From positions 62,001-126,000 of the forward strand of contig NZ_JABXKP010000008.1 of the NCBI RefSeq assembly GCF_017114985.1: a stretch of 64,000 nucleotides of DNA, given 5' to 3'. Shown piece by piece: positions 19,963 through 29,008 of this stretch (position 1 is its first letter; each line of letters begins with the position of its first letter). The translations under genes were made by a program, and so were the position numbers. The notes under the pieces are model-generated. The model was not told the origin of the DNA. It saw only the letters and a program-made list of their open reading frames with translations, and ran no database searches. The stretch comes from Nostoc sp. JL33. Its GTDB lineage: Bacteria > Cyanobacteriota > Cyanobacteriia > Cyanobacteriales > Nostocaceae.

Positions 19963-20036
19963 CCAGGGTGACGGGACTCGAACCCGCAACATTTCCGCAG
20001 ACAACGGAACGCTCTAGCCAATTGAGCTACACCCCG
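19963..20036 (-). tRNA. tRNA-Asp(GTC), array unit
   Basis: Arm TTCCG-TTGTCTG-CGGAA gives GTC. Acceptor CGGGGTG/CACCCTG with discriminator G, as expected for Asp. First unit of the array in transcription order. Confidence 0.86.
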
Positions 20037-20545
20037 ATTTTTGGGAATATGTGCCTAAACTTTTAGGTTTTTAGGCACAGATTTTGTTGGTGAACTTGCC
20101 CATTTCTTATTTAGTTTTCAAGGTTCAGAAAAATTACTTTTAACTGTTAGAAACTGTTAGGAAAACAACCGAAACTCTAGGTAGCAAGCCTGTTGTATAT
20201 TACGGATGTATTCAGTGGTTTTGATGAGTGCAAACTTAGAACTTTTTTCGTTTCTTGCTTCTACTGCCGATGATTTGCAAGTAGGAGCAGCTTTGTTTAC
20301 TAAGGACTCTGGTTGATTCCAACACCTGTCCTTTAGTTGTATGTAGAACATAACTTTGACTCTTGGGAAGCTTGTCTTTTGCTTCACTACATATATACTA
20401 CAAAATACTACAAGAGGTGTCAAGGGGTTTCAGAAAGTTTTTTTGAAATTGTCTATAAAAGCTGCTGCACTTAGATTTCAACGTGCTAAACCCTCTCAAA
20501 AGTCAAACTACAGCTTATGATTGGGTGAATATTTAAAAGCCTGAC
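20037..20545. other. Intergenic region between the tRNA array and the deacetylase gene
   Basis: About 509 bp holding the hairpin at 20051-20078 and presumably the leftward promoter of the array and the rightward promoter of the deacetylase. An open frame on the minus strand (20157-20423) shows no family features and was not accepted. Confidence 0.5.
20051..20078. promoter_or_regulatory. 9-bp hairpin just upstream of the tRNA array
   Basis: GTGCCTAAA/TTTAGGCAC with a 10-nt loop, 15 bp before the first tRNA (Asp). It could be a processing signal or a terminator shielding the array. Confidence 0.4.
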
Positions 20546-21397
20546 GTGACAGACAACTACTTCAAGCGACAACAGATAATTAGTGTTGTTGCGATCGCCT
20601 CTACGATTACAGCTTGTAGTATTGCCCCAGGCACCTCCCCACAATTGGGGTTGAACCAGCCTTTAAGCAAAATCCATGCTGCACAAGTTCAAGATCCTCT
20701 GGGAAAGGGACAAACTAATGTCCAACTACCGCCATCAGCTAAAGTAGAAAACCCTACATTTACAGTCCCAGCTAAATATCAGGGAAAAACAGTTTATCAG
20801 GTGCATCCCAGGAACAACGAGAAGGTTATTGCTCTAGGCATTGATGATGGGCCTTGGCCAAAGACAACCCTAGAAATGCTGGACATCCTGAAGCAAAATG
20901 ATGTTAAGGTGACATTCTTTTGGGTAGGACAAGCCTTACAAGCAAATCCCGACCTAGCCAAGCAAGAGGTAGCCGAGGGACACGCCATTGGCAACCATAC
21001 TTGGCATCATTGGTATCGGCGAATGGATGAAGCCACAGCCAAGAGTGAAATTGATCGCACAGCTGACCTGATATACAAAACTACAGGAGTCAAAACTGCT
21101 CTGTTTCGTCCTCCTGGAGGCTTTTTAAATAACGGACTAGCCGCTTACGCCAAAAGCCAGAAGGACGCTGTAATTATGTGGTCACTAACTTCAGCCGATA
21201 CTGACCCTCACGCCAAACCGCAGGCATTTGTAAATAATGTCCTCAAAGGCGCGAAACCTGGTTCTATTGTTTTAATGCATGATGGTGGCGGCGATCGCCA
21301 AAGAACTGTACAAGCTTTGCCACAAATCATCAGTGGACTCAAACAGCAAGGCTACCGATTTGTGACAATTCCCGAATTGTTAAAAATGGCGCAATAA
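20546..21397 (+). CDS. Polysaccharide deacetylase (NodB-type) lipoprotein
   Basis: 283 residues from a GTG start. A short hydrophobic leader ends in the lipobox-like TITAC (Cys 24), so the enzyme is probably membrane-anchored outside the cell. The NodB domain (about 85-280) shows motif 1 GIDDGPWPKTT (catalytic/metal Asp), motif 2 NHTWHH (zinc His pair), motif 3 RPPGG and motif 5 HDGGGDR. The family removes acetyl groups from N-acetylglucosamine in peptidoglycan, chitin-like or exopolysaccharide chains; which one is not visible. Monocistronic, next to the tRNA array. Confidence 0.88.
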   Translation: MTDNYFKRQQIISVVAIASTITACSIAPGTSPQLGLNQPLSKIHAAQVQDPLGKGQTNVQLPPSAKVENPTFTVPAKYQGKTVYQVHPRNNEKVIALGIDDGPWPKTTLEMLDILKQNDVKVTFFWVGQALQANPDLAKQEVAEGHAIGNHTWHHWYRRMDEATAKSEIDRTADLIYKTTGVKTALFRPPGGFLNNGLAAYAKSQKDAVIMWSLTSADTDPHAKPQAFVNNVLKGAKPGSIVLMHDGGGDRQRTVQALPQIISGLKQQGYRFVTIPELLKMAQ

Positions 21398-21584
21398 ACG
21401 GTGAGAAATTTTACTCCCCGAATTTTAGATTTGAAATTTTGGATTTTGGATTGAATAATCCAAAATCCAGAAAGGTCTGTTCTGGCAGTTTCTCCAGGAG
21501 TTGCTCCCGAACTTCAACGTGAGAACAAATCTAAAATCCAAAATCCAAAATCCAAAATTGAGCCACCCTACTATTTGTTTTTGT

Positions 21585-21977
21585 TTATTCGCTCATGACA
21601 GAAGCACTGCTCTCTTGAGCTTCCTGCCAAAGTTTGTGCAAAAAGAACTCAGCGCGATCGCTGATAGTGGTGACAAACACACCTACAGCATCCTTATAAC
21701 TATCAGATAGCCAAGAACCCCGCAGGGTGACTTCCATATATTCAGCATCGCAGGCACAGAGGGCAATGATTCCTCTGTCATCTCTTTTTACCTCAGCCCT
21801 GAGTACTTCTACTCCTGGCAAATCAATAGGAAGCAAAAAGGAAGCGGTACTGGATTCAATGCATAAACCTTGCCCAACTCGCAGGGCTAAAATCACTCGC
21901 TGTGCTACCCATTCTTCTAGCGACAGAGTGACACATTCCAAATCAAAGCTACTTTCAGTGTAAGTTAATTTCAGCAT
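21585..21977 (-). CDS. Conserved-looking hypothetical protein
   Basis: 130 residues, acidic, without signal peptide or membrane segment. Alternating strands (LKLTYTESSFDLECVTLSL, ASFLLPIDLPGVEVLRAEV) and a C-terminal helix (ISDRAEFFLHKLWQEAQES) suggest a compact alpha/beta domain. It lies 16 bp downstream of the HNH nuclease gene on the same strand and may be co-transcribed with it. I do not recognise the family with certainty, so no function is given. Confidence 0.6.
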   Translation of the reverse strand: MLKLTYTESSFDLECVTLSLEEWVAQRVILALRVGQGLCIESSTASFLLPIDLPGVEVLRAEVKRDDRGIIALCACDAEYMEVTLRGSWLSDSYKDAVGVFVTTISDRAEFFLHKLWQEAQESSASVMSE

Positions 21978-21993
21978 TCCTTATGCTCTCCTG

Positions 21994-22533
21994 TTATTCC
22001 AGGCTTCCTTGCATATCTATCCAAAACTGTTCAGCAAAAGAAATCGCGGGGTGCATTGGCGGTTTTGGTTTGGTACGCAGTTGCATACCAGCCTCAAACA
22101 GGGTGCGATCGCCTTTACGGGAGTTACATCTTTCACAAGCTGCGACTACGTTATCCCAAGTGTGAGAGCCGCCTTTTGATCGCGGCATCACATGATCTAG
22201 CGTTAGACGTTTGCCGCTACCGCAATACTGGCAACTGTGATGATCTCGTCGCAAAACTTCCCGCCGATTCACTGGCGGAACTTTCCACATCCGCTCATTG
22301 GAAGTGATTGTCAAGCGAATGTGTTTTGGCACATCAATTACCAAACTGGGTGAGTGAACTCGCCATCCGCCTTCTGTGGTAAAACCTAACGGTTGGGCTT
22401 TGTTGGTTACTAACAGCACAATCGCCCGCTTGATATTGATCCGACACAGTGGCAAGTAATTTTGCGAAAACACCACCACAGATTGCTCTAACACTTGCAT
22501 TGCGATCGCGCCGCGCATGGAAGATATCGTCAC
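21994..22533 (-). CDS. HNH endonuclease family protein
   Basis: 179 residues. The HNH domain occupies about 90-160: CQYCGSGKRLTLDHVMPRS and then CERCNSRKGDRT, giving two CxxC zinc pairs and the metal-binding LDHV and N residues. The N-terminal part (VVVFSQNYLPLCRINIKRA) is typical of the widespread cyanobacterial HNH family of unknown target. GTG at 22533 is chosen because AAGGAG lies 7 nt upstream; ATG at 22500 is an internal alternative. Nuclease activity is likely, biological role unknown. Confidence 0.82.
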   Translation of the reverse strand: MTISSMRGAIAMQVLEQSVVVFSQNYLPLCRINIKRAIVLLVTNKAQPLGFTTEGGWRVHSPSLVIDVPKHIRLTITSNERMWKVPPVNRREVLRRDHHSCQYCGSGKRLTLDHVMPRSKGGSHTWDNVVAACERCNSRKGDRTLFEAGMQLRTKPKPPMHPAISFAEQFWIDMQGSLE

Positions 22534-22546
22534 AGCTTAACTCCTT

Positions 22547-22585
22547 ATAAAAAAACCCCCGCTTCCTTTGGGTGAAGCGGGGGTT
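22547..22585 (-). terminator. Strong rho-independent terminator
   Basis: 12-bp stem AACCCCCGCTTC/GAAGCGGGGGTT with an 8-nt loop and, on the minus strand, a T-run (plus A-run 22549-22555). It lies just before the HNH gene, so it ends a transcript entering from above 22585. Confidence 0.8.
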
Positions 22586-22611
22586 AGAATTGACCGGAAA
22601 ATTTTCTGGTC

Positions 22612-22860
22612 TCATATCGGTACAGTATTTCTTCGCCTGTACGCCCCGCTTTCTTCGTCTAGTTGTGGTTTTGCAATCAGCGCACTAATGCTGAGATGTC
22701 TAAAATCATAATTACCCTCTGTGATTTGCCCATGATTTCGGCTACCATCGCCCATAAATAAATACTCCACTCCCATAGCAGCTGATTCCCAACCGGCTCG
22801 GCAATTGGTAGCGCCCAAAGAAGTAGAGATGGGGTAAATGGATTTCACAGAAAATTTCAC
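22612..22860 (-). CDS. Possible small protein upstream of the HNH gene
   Basis: 82-codon frame beginning with GTG and ending 27 bp before a strong terminator. The terminator shows that something is transcribed here, but the sequence (CRAGWESAAMGVEYLFMGDG) has no features I recognise. It may instead be a non-coding transcript divergent from the ribbon-helix-helix gene. Confidence 0.25.
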   Translation of the reverse strand: MKFSVKSIYPISTSLGATNCRAGWESAAMGVEYLFMGDGSRNHGQITEGNYDFRHLSISALIAKPQLDEESGAYRRRNTVPI

Positions 22861-22931
22861 CTATTGAACATTCCTTTAAACATACTACACTTGTATTACT
22901 ATCCTGTCTATACCTTTAAGGAGAAATAGTG

Positions 22932-23267
22932 ATGCATACGATCGCTCGCACCCCAACCACCGATATGGAAGTTACCAGCATCCGCCTAGAGCGGGAACTC
23001 AAAGATAAACTCAAAGAAATAGCTGGGAATCAGGGATATCAAGCTCTGATCCGAGATATCCTTTGGAATTATGTCCAGCAAAAATCAGGTGAGTGGAAGC
23101 CTCGATTTTCGCGATCCGACATTCGAGCTAGCATCGCTGCCACAGCTTGGCAAGAAGAACGCTGTGTACTCACAGGTCAACTAATTCAACCCCAACAACC
23201 GATGTTGCTAGGACTGACGAGGAATGGCGATATGGTTCCTCTGAGTGTCGAGAGTTTGGCTGGATAG
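22932..23267 (+). CDS. Ribbon-helix-helix-like small protein
   Basis: 111 residues from ATG 22932, placed 8 nt after AAGGAG (22918-22923); a GTG one codon earlier is also possible. Residues about 13-50 (MEVTSIRLERELKDKLKEIA) look like a strand followed by two helices, as in MetJ/Arc/CopG DNA-binding proteins. The C-terminal half is unassigned and ends PLSVESLAG. It could be a small transcription regulator. It is divergent from the 22612-22860 transcript, so it may control that promoter. Confidence 0.65.
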   Translation: MHTIARTPTTDMEVTSIRLERELKDKLKEIAGNQGYQALIRDILWNYVQQKSGEWKPRFSRSDIRASIAATAWQEERCVLTGQLIQPQQPMLLGLTRNGDMVPLSVESLAG

Positions 23268-23939
23268 TATATTCAGGCAATGCAGCCCAGTTATTAATCA
23301 AGACTGCTGAGTTAAAAGGCCGCCACCTCAGTTACTCCTCTGTGGAAATCAAAAAGACCACAGTGGCTCCACAAAGGGCGAGGCTAAAACCCAAGTACAT
23401 CAGGACTGAGTACTTTTACTTTACTCATCACTCAGTAAGGTAAAAATAATTGGGCTGCATTCAAAATTTAGTTTCATTGATATCTTACTGAGAGTTACGG
23501 AGATCAAATAGTAGCCTGTTAAACCTACTGTATTTGAAAAAAAATGTAACAAAAATTTATAAATTAAATTAGATAATTTTAAGTAGTTTTACGTGAAATT
23601 AAGAGAATTTTTGCTGGGATTCCAGAGGAATTACGGTTTATGTATACTTAATAGATCGGATAAAGTTAATAAATTATTCCAACATACAGTAGTCAAAAAT
23701 AAGCTGAATGAAGCATTTATCGGATATCTGAAGTATTCTATTACTTACGCAATACTGTAGCAATTTGTTTTATGTGGTGATTTGACTATCTGAGATAGAA
23801 AAGGGCTATAACAGGTGAGAGAAAGTATTTATAGAAGATTTGTCAATTATCAAGGTGTAGCAACACAACTAACGGTGAAGAATATGCGAAGAGGTTGGGT
23901 GCAAAAACAATGGTGTTATTATCCAAGGGCGTACTAAGA
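23268..23939. other. AT-rich intergenic region before the sensor kinase
   Basis: About 670 bp, AT-rich from 23500 to 23880. A short frame at 23147-23443 overlaps the RHH gene and was rejected. No RNA gene or repeat recognised; it presumably holds the kinase promoter. Confidence 0.45.
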
Positions 23940-25958
23940 ATGAAAAAGCGTTTATCGTCGCCGCCACATTACCTTGATCACACAGATCGACTACAACCTT
24001 ACCAAGGGGAGCTGATGCAACATCAGGAAGAATCTGCCCGCCAGTTGGTACAAAAGATTAACCAAATCATTGCCAATAGCTCGGCGACGGCATTGGTGCT
24101 GCAAGAGATTGCCCAATTGCTAGGAGTTGTCTTTCAAGTAGATTGTTGCTGCTTGGTTTCAGTAACGGGTGAGGCATCCGACGAAGCCACTAGTAGTAAT
24201 TGGTGTGCAGATAAGTATCTAGGGTTGCCGTACCCAGAAGAGATGTTTTCAATGGAACAGTTGCTTATGCACTCGCCAGTGCTGCAATGTGCTGCCCAGC
24301 CATTGAATATTGAAGACATTTCCCTGATTCACAACAGTCTGGTAATTGGTTGTCAATATTTGCCACTACCGATAAAAGCAGTTTTGGCAATTCCCACCCG
24401 ATTTGGTGGCAATAATAATGGGGTGATTAGTCTGATTAAATTCCAACCTTATGATTGGAGTGAATCAGAAAAACAATTGCTCAAAGAAGTCGAGTCAGTC
24501 TGCGCGATCGCTTTTTCGGGAGTGGCACAAGCTCAACTAATTGCTCATCAACAGCAGTACCAGCAAAAGAGTAATCAGCATCAAAGCTTAATCAAGCAAT
24601 TAACTATACTGAGTCGTAGCAACTTGGAGCTTAATCAAATGCTCCAGTTAGTTATCGCCTCGACTGCGGAATCTCTCCAGGCAGATCGGGGTTTGCTTAT
24701 ATTACTAAAATATACAGATCCACTATTTAGGACTCAAGCTAAAAAACAAATTCCGAAAGCGAAAGCTACCGTGATTGGTGAATGGGCTAGGGAAACACAA
24801 AGTAAAGGCACTAGTAAACCAAAAACCTTAAATGAGTCTTTCTTGCTTTCAGACTGTGGTTTATGCCAGCGTGCCTTCATGGATTCTGGAAAAGCAGTAA
24901 TCTTTGATGACTATACAGACCAAAACGATACTTCGCCAGCTGCTGGATTATTTGCAGTAGAAGAATTGCCTGCGGTACTATTAATACCATTAGAGACTCA
25001 AGGTAAAATCTTAGGATTCTTGATACTACAGCAATCTGTGATTCGTAGTTGGCAACAAGCAGAATTAAATCTTGTAGAAATGGTTTGTGCTCAAGTGAGT
25101 AACGCCATAATTCAGTCACAGACATTGCGCCAAGTGCAAACTTTGGTAGATGAGCGGACGGCCAAACTCCAGAGTAGTCTGGAACTCCAGGCGAAATTGC
25201 ATGAAAGAACACGGCAGTATGTTGAGCAGCTACGGAAACTTAACGAACTCAAAGATGAATTTTTGAGTAACATGAGCGATCGCTTGCGTTATCCCCTGAC
25301 AAACATGCTGATGTCAATTCGTAACTTACGTTTGCCAGGAATAGCACCGGAGCGTCAAGTTAGATATATGGATATCCTAGAGGAGGAATGTACAAAGGAA
25401 ATCAACTTGATTAATGACTTGTTGACACTCCAGAAACTAGAGTCGCCTCACGAAGCTCCACAATTAGAACCTATAGATTTAAATACTAGAATCCAGGATA
25501 TAGCAGCATCTTTTGAGAAAAAACTCGCCGAGAAGGGATTAAAGATTTCTGTAGATTTACCAGAGGATTCGCTAAAACTGCAAACTGAACTGGAGAGTTT
25601 TGACCGCATTCTCCAAGAGTTGTTAACTAATGCCTGTAAATACTCACAGCATAATACCATTGTCCACTTGGAAGCTGCTCACCGAGTTGATCAACAAATT
25701 GATCAAGTTATCATAAAGGTGACGAATACAGGACATGCCATCTCCGAAGAAGAAGCCACCTACATCTTTGACAAGTTCCGTCGCGGAAAAGGGCGCTGGA
25801 CTCCAGGAACTGGCTTGGGACTTGCTTTAGTCAAGTCTTTAGTGCAGCATCTGAATGGAGCGATCGCTGTTGAAAGTGTCCAAATCTCGGATTCTGAACA
25901 GAGCGAAATTTGCTTCACCCTGACTCTGCCCCAATTTTCTGACGAAAGCAAACCATAA
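23940..25958 (+). CDS. GAF-domain sensor kinase with altered phosphoacceptor site
   Basis: 672 residues from ATG 23940 (earlier in-frame starts at 23895 and 23910 are possible). Two GAF-like sensory domains (about 35-185 and 205-385), a coiled linker, a HisKA-like dimerisation helix and a HATPase domain (N-box ELLTNACKYS, G2 GTGLGLALVKSL). At the H-box the usual FLSxxSHELRTPL reads FLSNMSDRLRYPL: the phosphoacceptor His is Asp (D447). The change falls inside a HIP1 octamer at 25276-25283. The protein is soluble and may sense a small ligand. It lies 8 bp before the START-like gene, probably in one operon. Confidence 0.82.
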   Translation: MKKRLSSPPHYLDHTDRLQPYQGELMQHQEESARQLVQKINQIIANSSATALVLQEIAQLLGVVFQVDCCCLVSVTGEASDEATSSNWCADKYLGLPYPEEMFSMEQLLMHSPVLQCAAQPLNIEDISLIHNSLVIGCQYLPLPIKAVLAIPTRFGGNNNGVISLIKFQPYDWSESEKQLLKEVESVCAIAFSGVAQAQLIAHQQQYQQKSNQHQSLIKQLTILSRSNLELNQMLQLVIASTAESLQADRGLLILLKYTDPLFRTQAKKQIPKAKATVIGEWARETQSKGTSKPKTLNESFLLSDCGLCQRAFMDSGKAVIFDDYTDQNDTSPAAGLFAVEELPAVLLIPLETQGKILGFLILQQSVIRSWQQAELNLVEMVCAQVSNAIIQSQTLRQVQTLVDERTAKLQSSLELQAKLHERTRQYVEQLRKLNELKDEFLSNMSDRLRYPLTNMLMSIRNLRLPGIAPERQVRYMDILEEECTKEINLINDLLTLQKLESPHEAPQLEPIDLNTRIQDIAASFEKKLAEKGLKISVDLPEDSLKLQTELESFDRILQELLTNACKYSQHNTIVHLEAAHRVDQQIDQVIIKVTNTGHAISEEEATYIFDKFRRGKGRWTPGTGLGLALVKSLVQHLNGAIAVESVQISDSEQSEICFTLTLPQFSDESKP

Positions 25959-25966
25959 TTCTGAAA

Positions 25967-26575
25967 GTGACTAAAAAACAGAACACAACAGAGAACCTTG
26001 ATTTCCAATCTCCCACTGATGACACCAACCTAGAAGGGGATTTATCTACTCATCCACTTGCTTTGTTGGTTAAGGTAGAAATTGAAATTGAGAAAATAGG
26101 ACAGCGACATCGGCAAATTAGTGCTAAAGTCCAAATTCCCCACTCAGTGGAACAGATATGGAAGGTTCTGACAGATTATGAAGCCTTACCTGACTTTCTC
26201 CCCAACCTCGCCAAGAGTCGTCTAATCGAGCATCCCAATGGTGGAATTAGACTTGAGCAAGTAGGCTCCCAGCGCTTACTGAATTTTAACTTTAGTGCGC
26301 GGGTAGTTCTGGATTTGGAAGAATACTTCCCTAAAGAAATTAATTTCAAAATGGTAGAGGGAGATTTTAAAGGCTTTTCTGGTAGCTGGTGTTTAGAGCC
26401 TTATTCCCTCGGTGAGTATCTAGGAACAAATCTTTGCTACACAATTCAAGTTTGGCCTAAACTCAGTATGCCAGTGGGAATCATTGAAAATCGCCTCAGC
26501 AAAGATTTGCGGTTAAACCTTCTGGCTATTCACCAACGTGTAGAAGAGTTAGCCAGGAAAGAACCTAATATCTAG
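25967..26575 (+). CDS. SRPBCC/START-like (COQ10-type polyketide cyclase family) protein
   Basis: 202 residues from a GTG start 8 bp after the sensor kinase. The core (about 45-190) shows the fold signature: VQIPHSVEQIWKVLTDYEA, LPDFLPNLAKSRLIE, a central WCLEPYS strand, and a long C-terminal helix (LSKDLRLNLLAIHQRVEEL). Such proteins bind hydrophobic ligands. The first ~40 residues are polar and probably disordered. Coupling to the kinase suggests a shared signal, but no ligand can be deduced. Confidence 0.75.
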   Translation: MTKKQNTTENLDFQSPTDDTNLEGDLSTHPLALLVKVEIEIEKIGQRHRQISAKVQIPHSVEQIWKVLTDYEALPDFLPNLAKSRLIEHPNGGIRLEQVGSQRLLNFNFSARVVLDLEEYFPKEINFKMVEGDFKGFSGSWCLEPYSLGEYLGTNLCYTIQVWPKLSMPVGIIENRLSKDLRLNLLAIHQRVEELARKEPNI

Positions 26576-26581
26576 TTGGAT

Positions 26582-26614
26582 TATCATTCAGGAAGAATCC
26601 TGAATGATAGTTTT
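26582..26614 (+). terminator. Rho-independent terminator of the kinase/START operon
   Basis: Perfect 12-bp stem TATCATTCAGGA/TCCTGAATGATA, 4-nt loop AGAA, followed by GTTTTGG, directly after the stop at 26575. Confidence 0.8.
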
Positions 26615-26662
26615 GGTTACTAGATTTAGAGCAAAAAAGCTTTTGCTTTTATTGTTTTTAAG

Positions 26663-26735
26663 TACCCCCAGGGGAATTCGAATCCCCGTTACCTCCGTGA
26701 AAGGGAGGTGTCCTAGGCCTCTAGACGATGGGGGC
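26663..26735 (-). tRNA. tRNA-Glu(TTC)
   Basis: 73 nt, acceptor GCCCCCA/TGGGGGT, arm CCTCC-CTTTCAC-GGAGG (TTC), canonical T-loop TTCGAAT. This is the ordinary chromosomal type, also needed for tetrapyrrole synthesis in cyanobacteria. Confidence 0.94.
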
Positions 26736-27061
26736 ATCGGACTCAGACCTTTTATAAGGTAACGAATTTCCTGGCTTTTGTCAACAGCTTTTGCCAAAAA
26801 AAGTTTATGGCAGCTAAACTGGGTGGAGGAAAAAGCTTGAAGAGGATACAAAGACATGGAGACACAAAAAGAATTCCGTAGACGCTTCTGGGAGAAGCCG
26901 CAGGGTGCGTCAGCGTCCGAATTTGGGAACTTCCAGAGACGCTCAGAGAGAAAAAACGCTGAATTCAGCAAGGGACAAAAGGTATGATCTTGTACCCTGT
27001 AGAGTTAATATCTACGGTTTTTTACAAAAGATTTTGAAATAAATCGCTCAAAATCTACAAC
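26736..27061. other. Intergenic region between tRNA-Glu and the antiporter gene
   Basis: Contains a dispersed repeat fragment (ttccgtagacgcttctggg, about 26874-26892) and the antiporter promoter region. No gene supported. Confidence 0.45.
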
Positions 27062-28948
27062 ATGGAAGCATCTTTTGAAATCACCCTACAGATGGCGATC
27101 GCTGTCTTTGCAGGCATTAGCGCCCAAGTGCTGGCTGCATACCTTCGTTTACCCAGCATCGTCTTGTTATTGCTGTTGGGCATCCTCTTTGGTTCTGATG
27201 GTCTAGGGCTGTTGCATCCCCATTTGCTAGGCAGTGGGCTGGAAGTTATTGTCGCCCTCGCAACGGCAATAATTTTGTTTGAAGGCGGACTTAACTTGGA
27301 TCTGCGAGAGTTAGGCAGAGTTTCAGTCAGTCTGCAATTGCTTGTTACTCTAGGAACGCTGATCACATTGCTTGGTGGGAGTATGGCAGCCCACTGGCTG
27401 GGTGAATTTCCCTGGAACATAGCTTTTCTCTATGCTTCCATAATCGTGGTGACAGGCCCTACCGTTGTTGGCCCTTTGCTCAAACAAATCAATGTAGATC
27501 GGCAAGTGGCAACACTTTTGGAAGGAGAAGGGGTTTTAATTGACCCTGTAGGGGCGATCCTCGCCTTCGTTGTCCTCGATACGATTTTAAACGGCGATGC
27601 TGGCCCGATCAATGCGATCGTCGGTTTACTTATGCGGCTGGGTGTTGGCGCGGCAGTTGGTGGTGCTGGCGGTTATCTGATGAGCTTGATTTTCAAACGC
27701 GCCAATTTTCTGTCATTCGAGCTAAAAAACTTAGTGGTGTTGGCGATACTTTGGGGTCTGTTTACCTTATCGCAAATCATCCGCAGTGAATCGGGAGTAA
27801 TGACAACAGTAGTTGCAGGAGCAGTCTTTGCTAACTCCTCAGTCCCAGAAGAACGTCTGTTACGGAGCTTTAAAGGTCAACTGACAATTCTCAGCGTTTC
27901 GGTGCTATTCATCTTATTAGCTGCTGACCTATCCATTGCCAGTGTGTTTGCTTTGGGTTGGGGTAGTTTATTCACTGTTTTGGTATTAATGTTTGTCGTT
28001 CGCCCGATTAATATCCTGTTGTGTACGTGGAATAGTGACCTAAACTGGCGACAGAAACTGTTTTTAAGCTGGGTTGCTCCTAGAGGAATTGTTGCCGCTT
28101 CCGTAGCTTCTTTTTTTGCGATTTCGCTGACACAACGCGGCATTAACGGCGGTGATTCCATCAAAGCTCTAGTATTCCTGACAATTATCATGACTGTTGT
28201 CTGCCAAGGGCTAACAGCTGGCTGGATTGCTAAATGGCTGCAAATCACCTCCAAAGACGTAACTGGGGCAGTGATTGTGGGTTGTAATCCCTTGAGTCTT
28301 TTGATTGCCCGGTTCTTTCAAGAACGCGGAGAAAACGTGGTCATGATTGATACTGACCCGGAATGTCTTGTACAAGCTGAGGCGCAAAATCTGCGGGTGA
28401 TTGCCAGCAGTGCGCTGGATGCTGCTGTTTTGGAAGAGGCAGGACTTGCCTCTATGGGTACTTTTTTGGCTATGACAAGTAATGGCGAAGTGAATTTTGT
28501 TTTGGCTCAACGAGCAGCTGAGGAATTTAAGCCGCCGCGTGTCTTAGCTGTTTTCCCCCGTGATCCGCAAGCGAATACCTCGGCTAATAATAAAGTTAAT
28601 CAAGCTTTTATCCCAGACTTAGCGATTAAAACTTGGAATGAATATCTCAATGATGGGCGAGTCAAGTTGGGAACAACCACGCTGAATGAGTCGGAATTTT
28701 CCACTCAATATGATCACATCCAAGAAAAAATTCGGACTGGGGTGTTGATACCACTATTGGTAGAACGAGAAGAACGTTTACAGGTAATGCCAGCTAACCA
28801 AGATTGGGAAATTGGCGATCGCATCATTTACCTGTTGCATGACCCCAGACCTAGCCTTTTAAAACGCTTATCTGGTGCTACCCAATCCACTCCCCTCTCT
28901 CTAGAAAAGTTGCCGGAGGTTGAAGACCTATCCCTGGCCCAATTTTAG
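27062..28948 (+). CDS. Cation:proton antiporter (CPA family) with TrkA-N domain
   Basis: 628 residues. The N-terminal ~390 residues form 11-12 hydrophobic spans typical of Na+/H+ antiporters, with charged residues inside membrane segments (FEGGLNLDLREL, EGEGVLIDPVGAIL). From about 396 a Rossmann NAD-binding TrkA-N domain follows (GAVIVGCNPLSLLIARFF, then VVMIDTDPE). A final polar region may be TrkA-C-like. Expected role: plasma-membrane Na+ or K+ efflux in exchange for protons, with nucleotide gating. Cation specificity cannot be read from the sequence. Confidence 0.88.
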   Translation: MEASFEITLQMAIAVFAGISAQVLAAYLRLPSIVLLLLLGILFGSDGLGLLHPHLLGSGLEVIVALATAIILFEGGLNLDLRELGRVSVSLQLLVTLGTLITLLGGSMAAHWLGEFPWNIAFLYASIIVVTGPTVVGPLLKQINVDRQVATLLEGEGVLIDPVGAILAFVVLDTILNGDAGPINAIVGLLMRLGVGAAVGGAGGYLMSLIFKRANFLSFELKNLVVLAILWGLFTLSQIIRSESGVMTTVVAGAVFANSSVPEERLLRSFKGQLTILSVSVLFILLAADLSIASVFALGWGSLFTVLVLMFVVRPINILLCTWNSDLNWRQKLFLSWVAPRGIVAASVASFFAISLTQRGINGGDSIKALVFLTIIMTVVCQGLTAGWIAKWLQITSKDVTGAVIVGCNPLSLLIARFFQERGENVVMIDTDPECLVQAEAQNLRVIASSALDAAVLEEAGLASMGTFLAMTSNGEVNFVLAQRAAEEFKPPRVLAVFPRDPQANTSANNKVNQAFIPDLAIKTWNEYLNDGRVKLGTTTLNESEFSTQYDHIQEKIRTGVLIPLLVEREERLQVMPANQDWEIGDRIIYLLHDPRPSLLKRLSGATQSTPLSLEKLPEVEDLSLAQF

Positions 28949-29008
28949 ATTTTGAATTTTGGATTTTAGATTGAAGGAAAAATCTAAAATCCTTGCATTG
29001 AATGACTC
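28949..29008. repeat. Repeat-filled spacer between convergent genes
   Basis: AT-rich inverted copies of ggattttagatt/aatctaaaatcc followed by the beginning of an aactcct STRR. It probably acts as a transcription end for both genes. Confidence 0.5.

Larger units (their letters stand above)
17907..20036 (-). other. tRNA gene array (23 tRNA or tRNA-like genes)
   Basis: Twenty-three tRNA-shaped units in about 2.1 kb, all on the minus strand, mostly separated by 3-20 nt. They represent 18 amino acids; none reads Leu or Pro. Several units are odd: C33 in Gly(GCC), a mismatched acceptor in the Gln-like unit, a non-pairing anticodon stem in the Trp-like unit, an unusual T-loop in Ile, and a disrupted Ser(TGA). 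Most lack an encoded CCA. An unusual tRNA cluster of this kind is known from a plasmid of Anabaena sp. PCC 7120. Transcription probably starts above 20036 and runs leftwards. Confidence 0.9.

Noticed and set aside
20157-20423. 88-codon minus-strand frame between the tRNA array and the deacetylase
   Set aside because: No domain, signal or RBS seen; lies in the promoter region of the array.
26588-26971. Minus-strand frame over tRNA-Glu and its flank
   Set aside because: Contains the tRNA and a terminator hairpin; not a protein gene.
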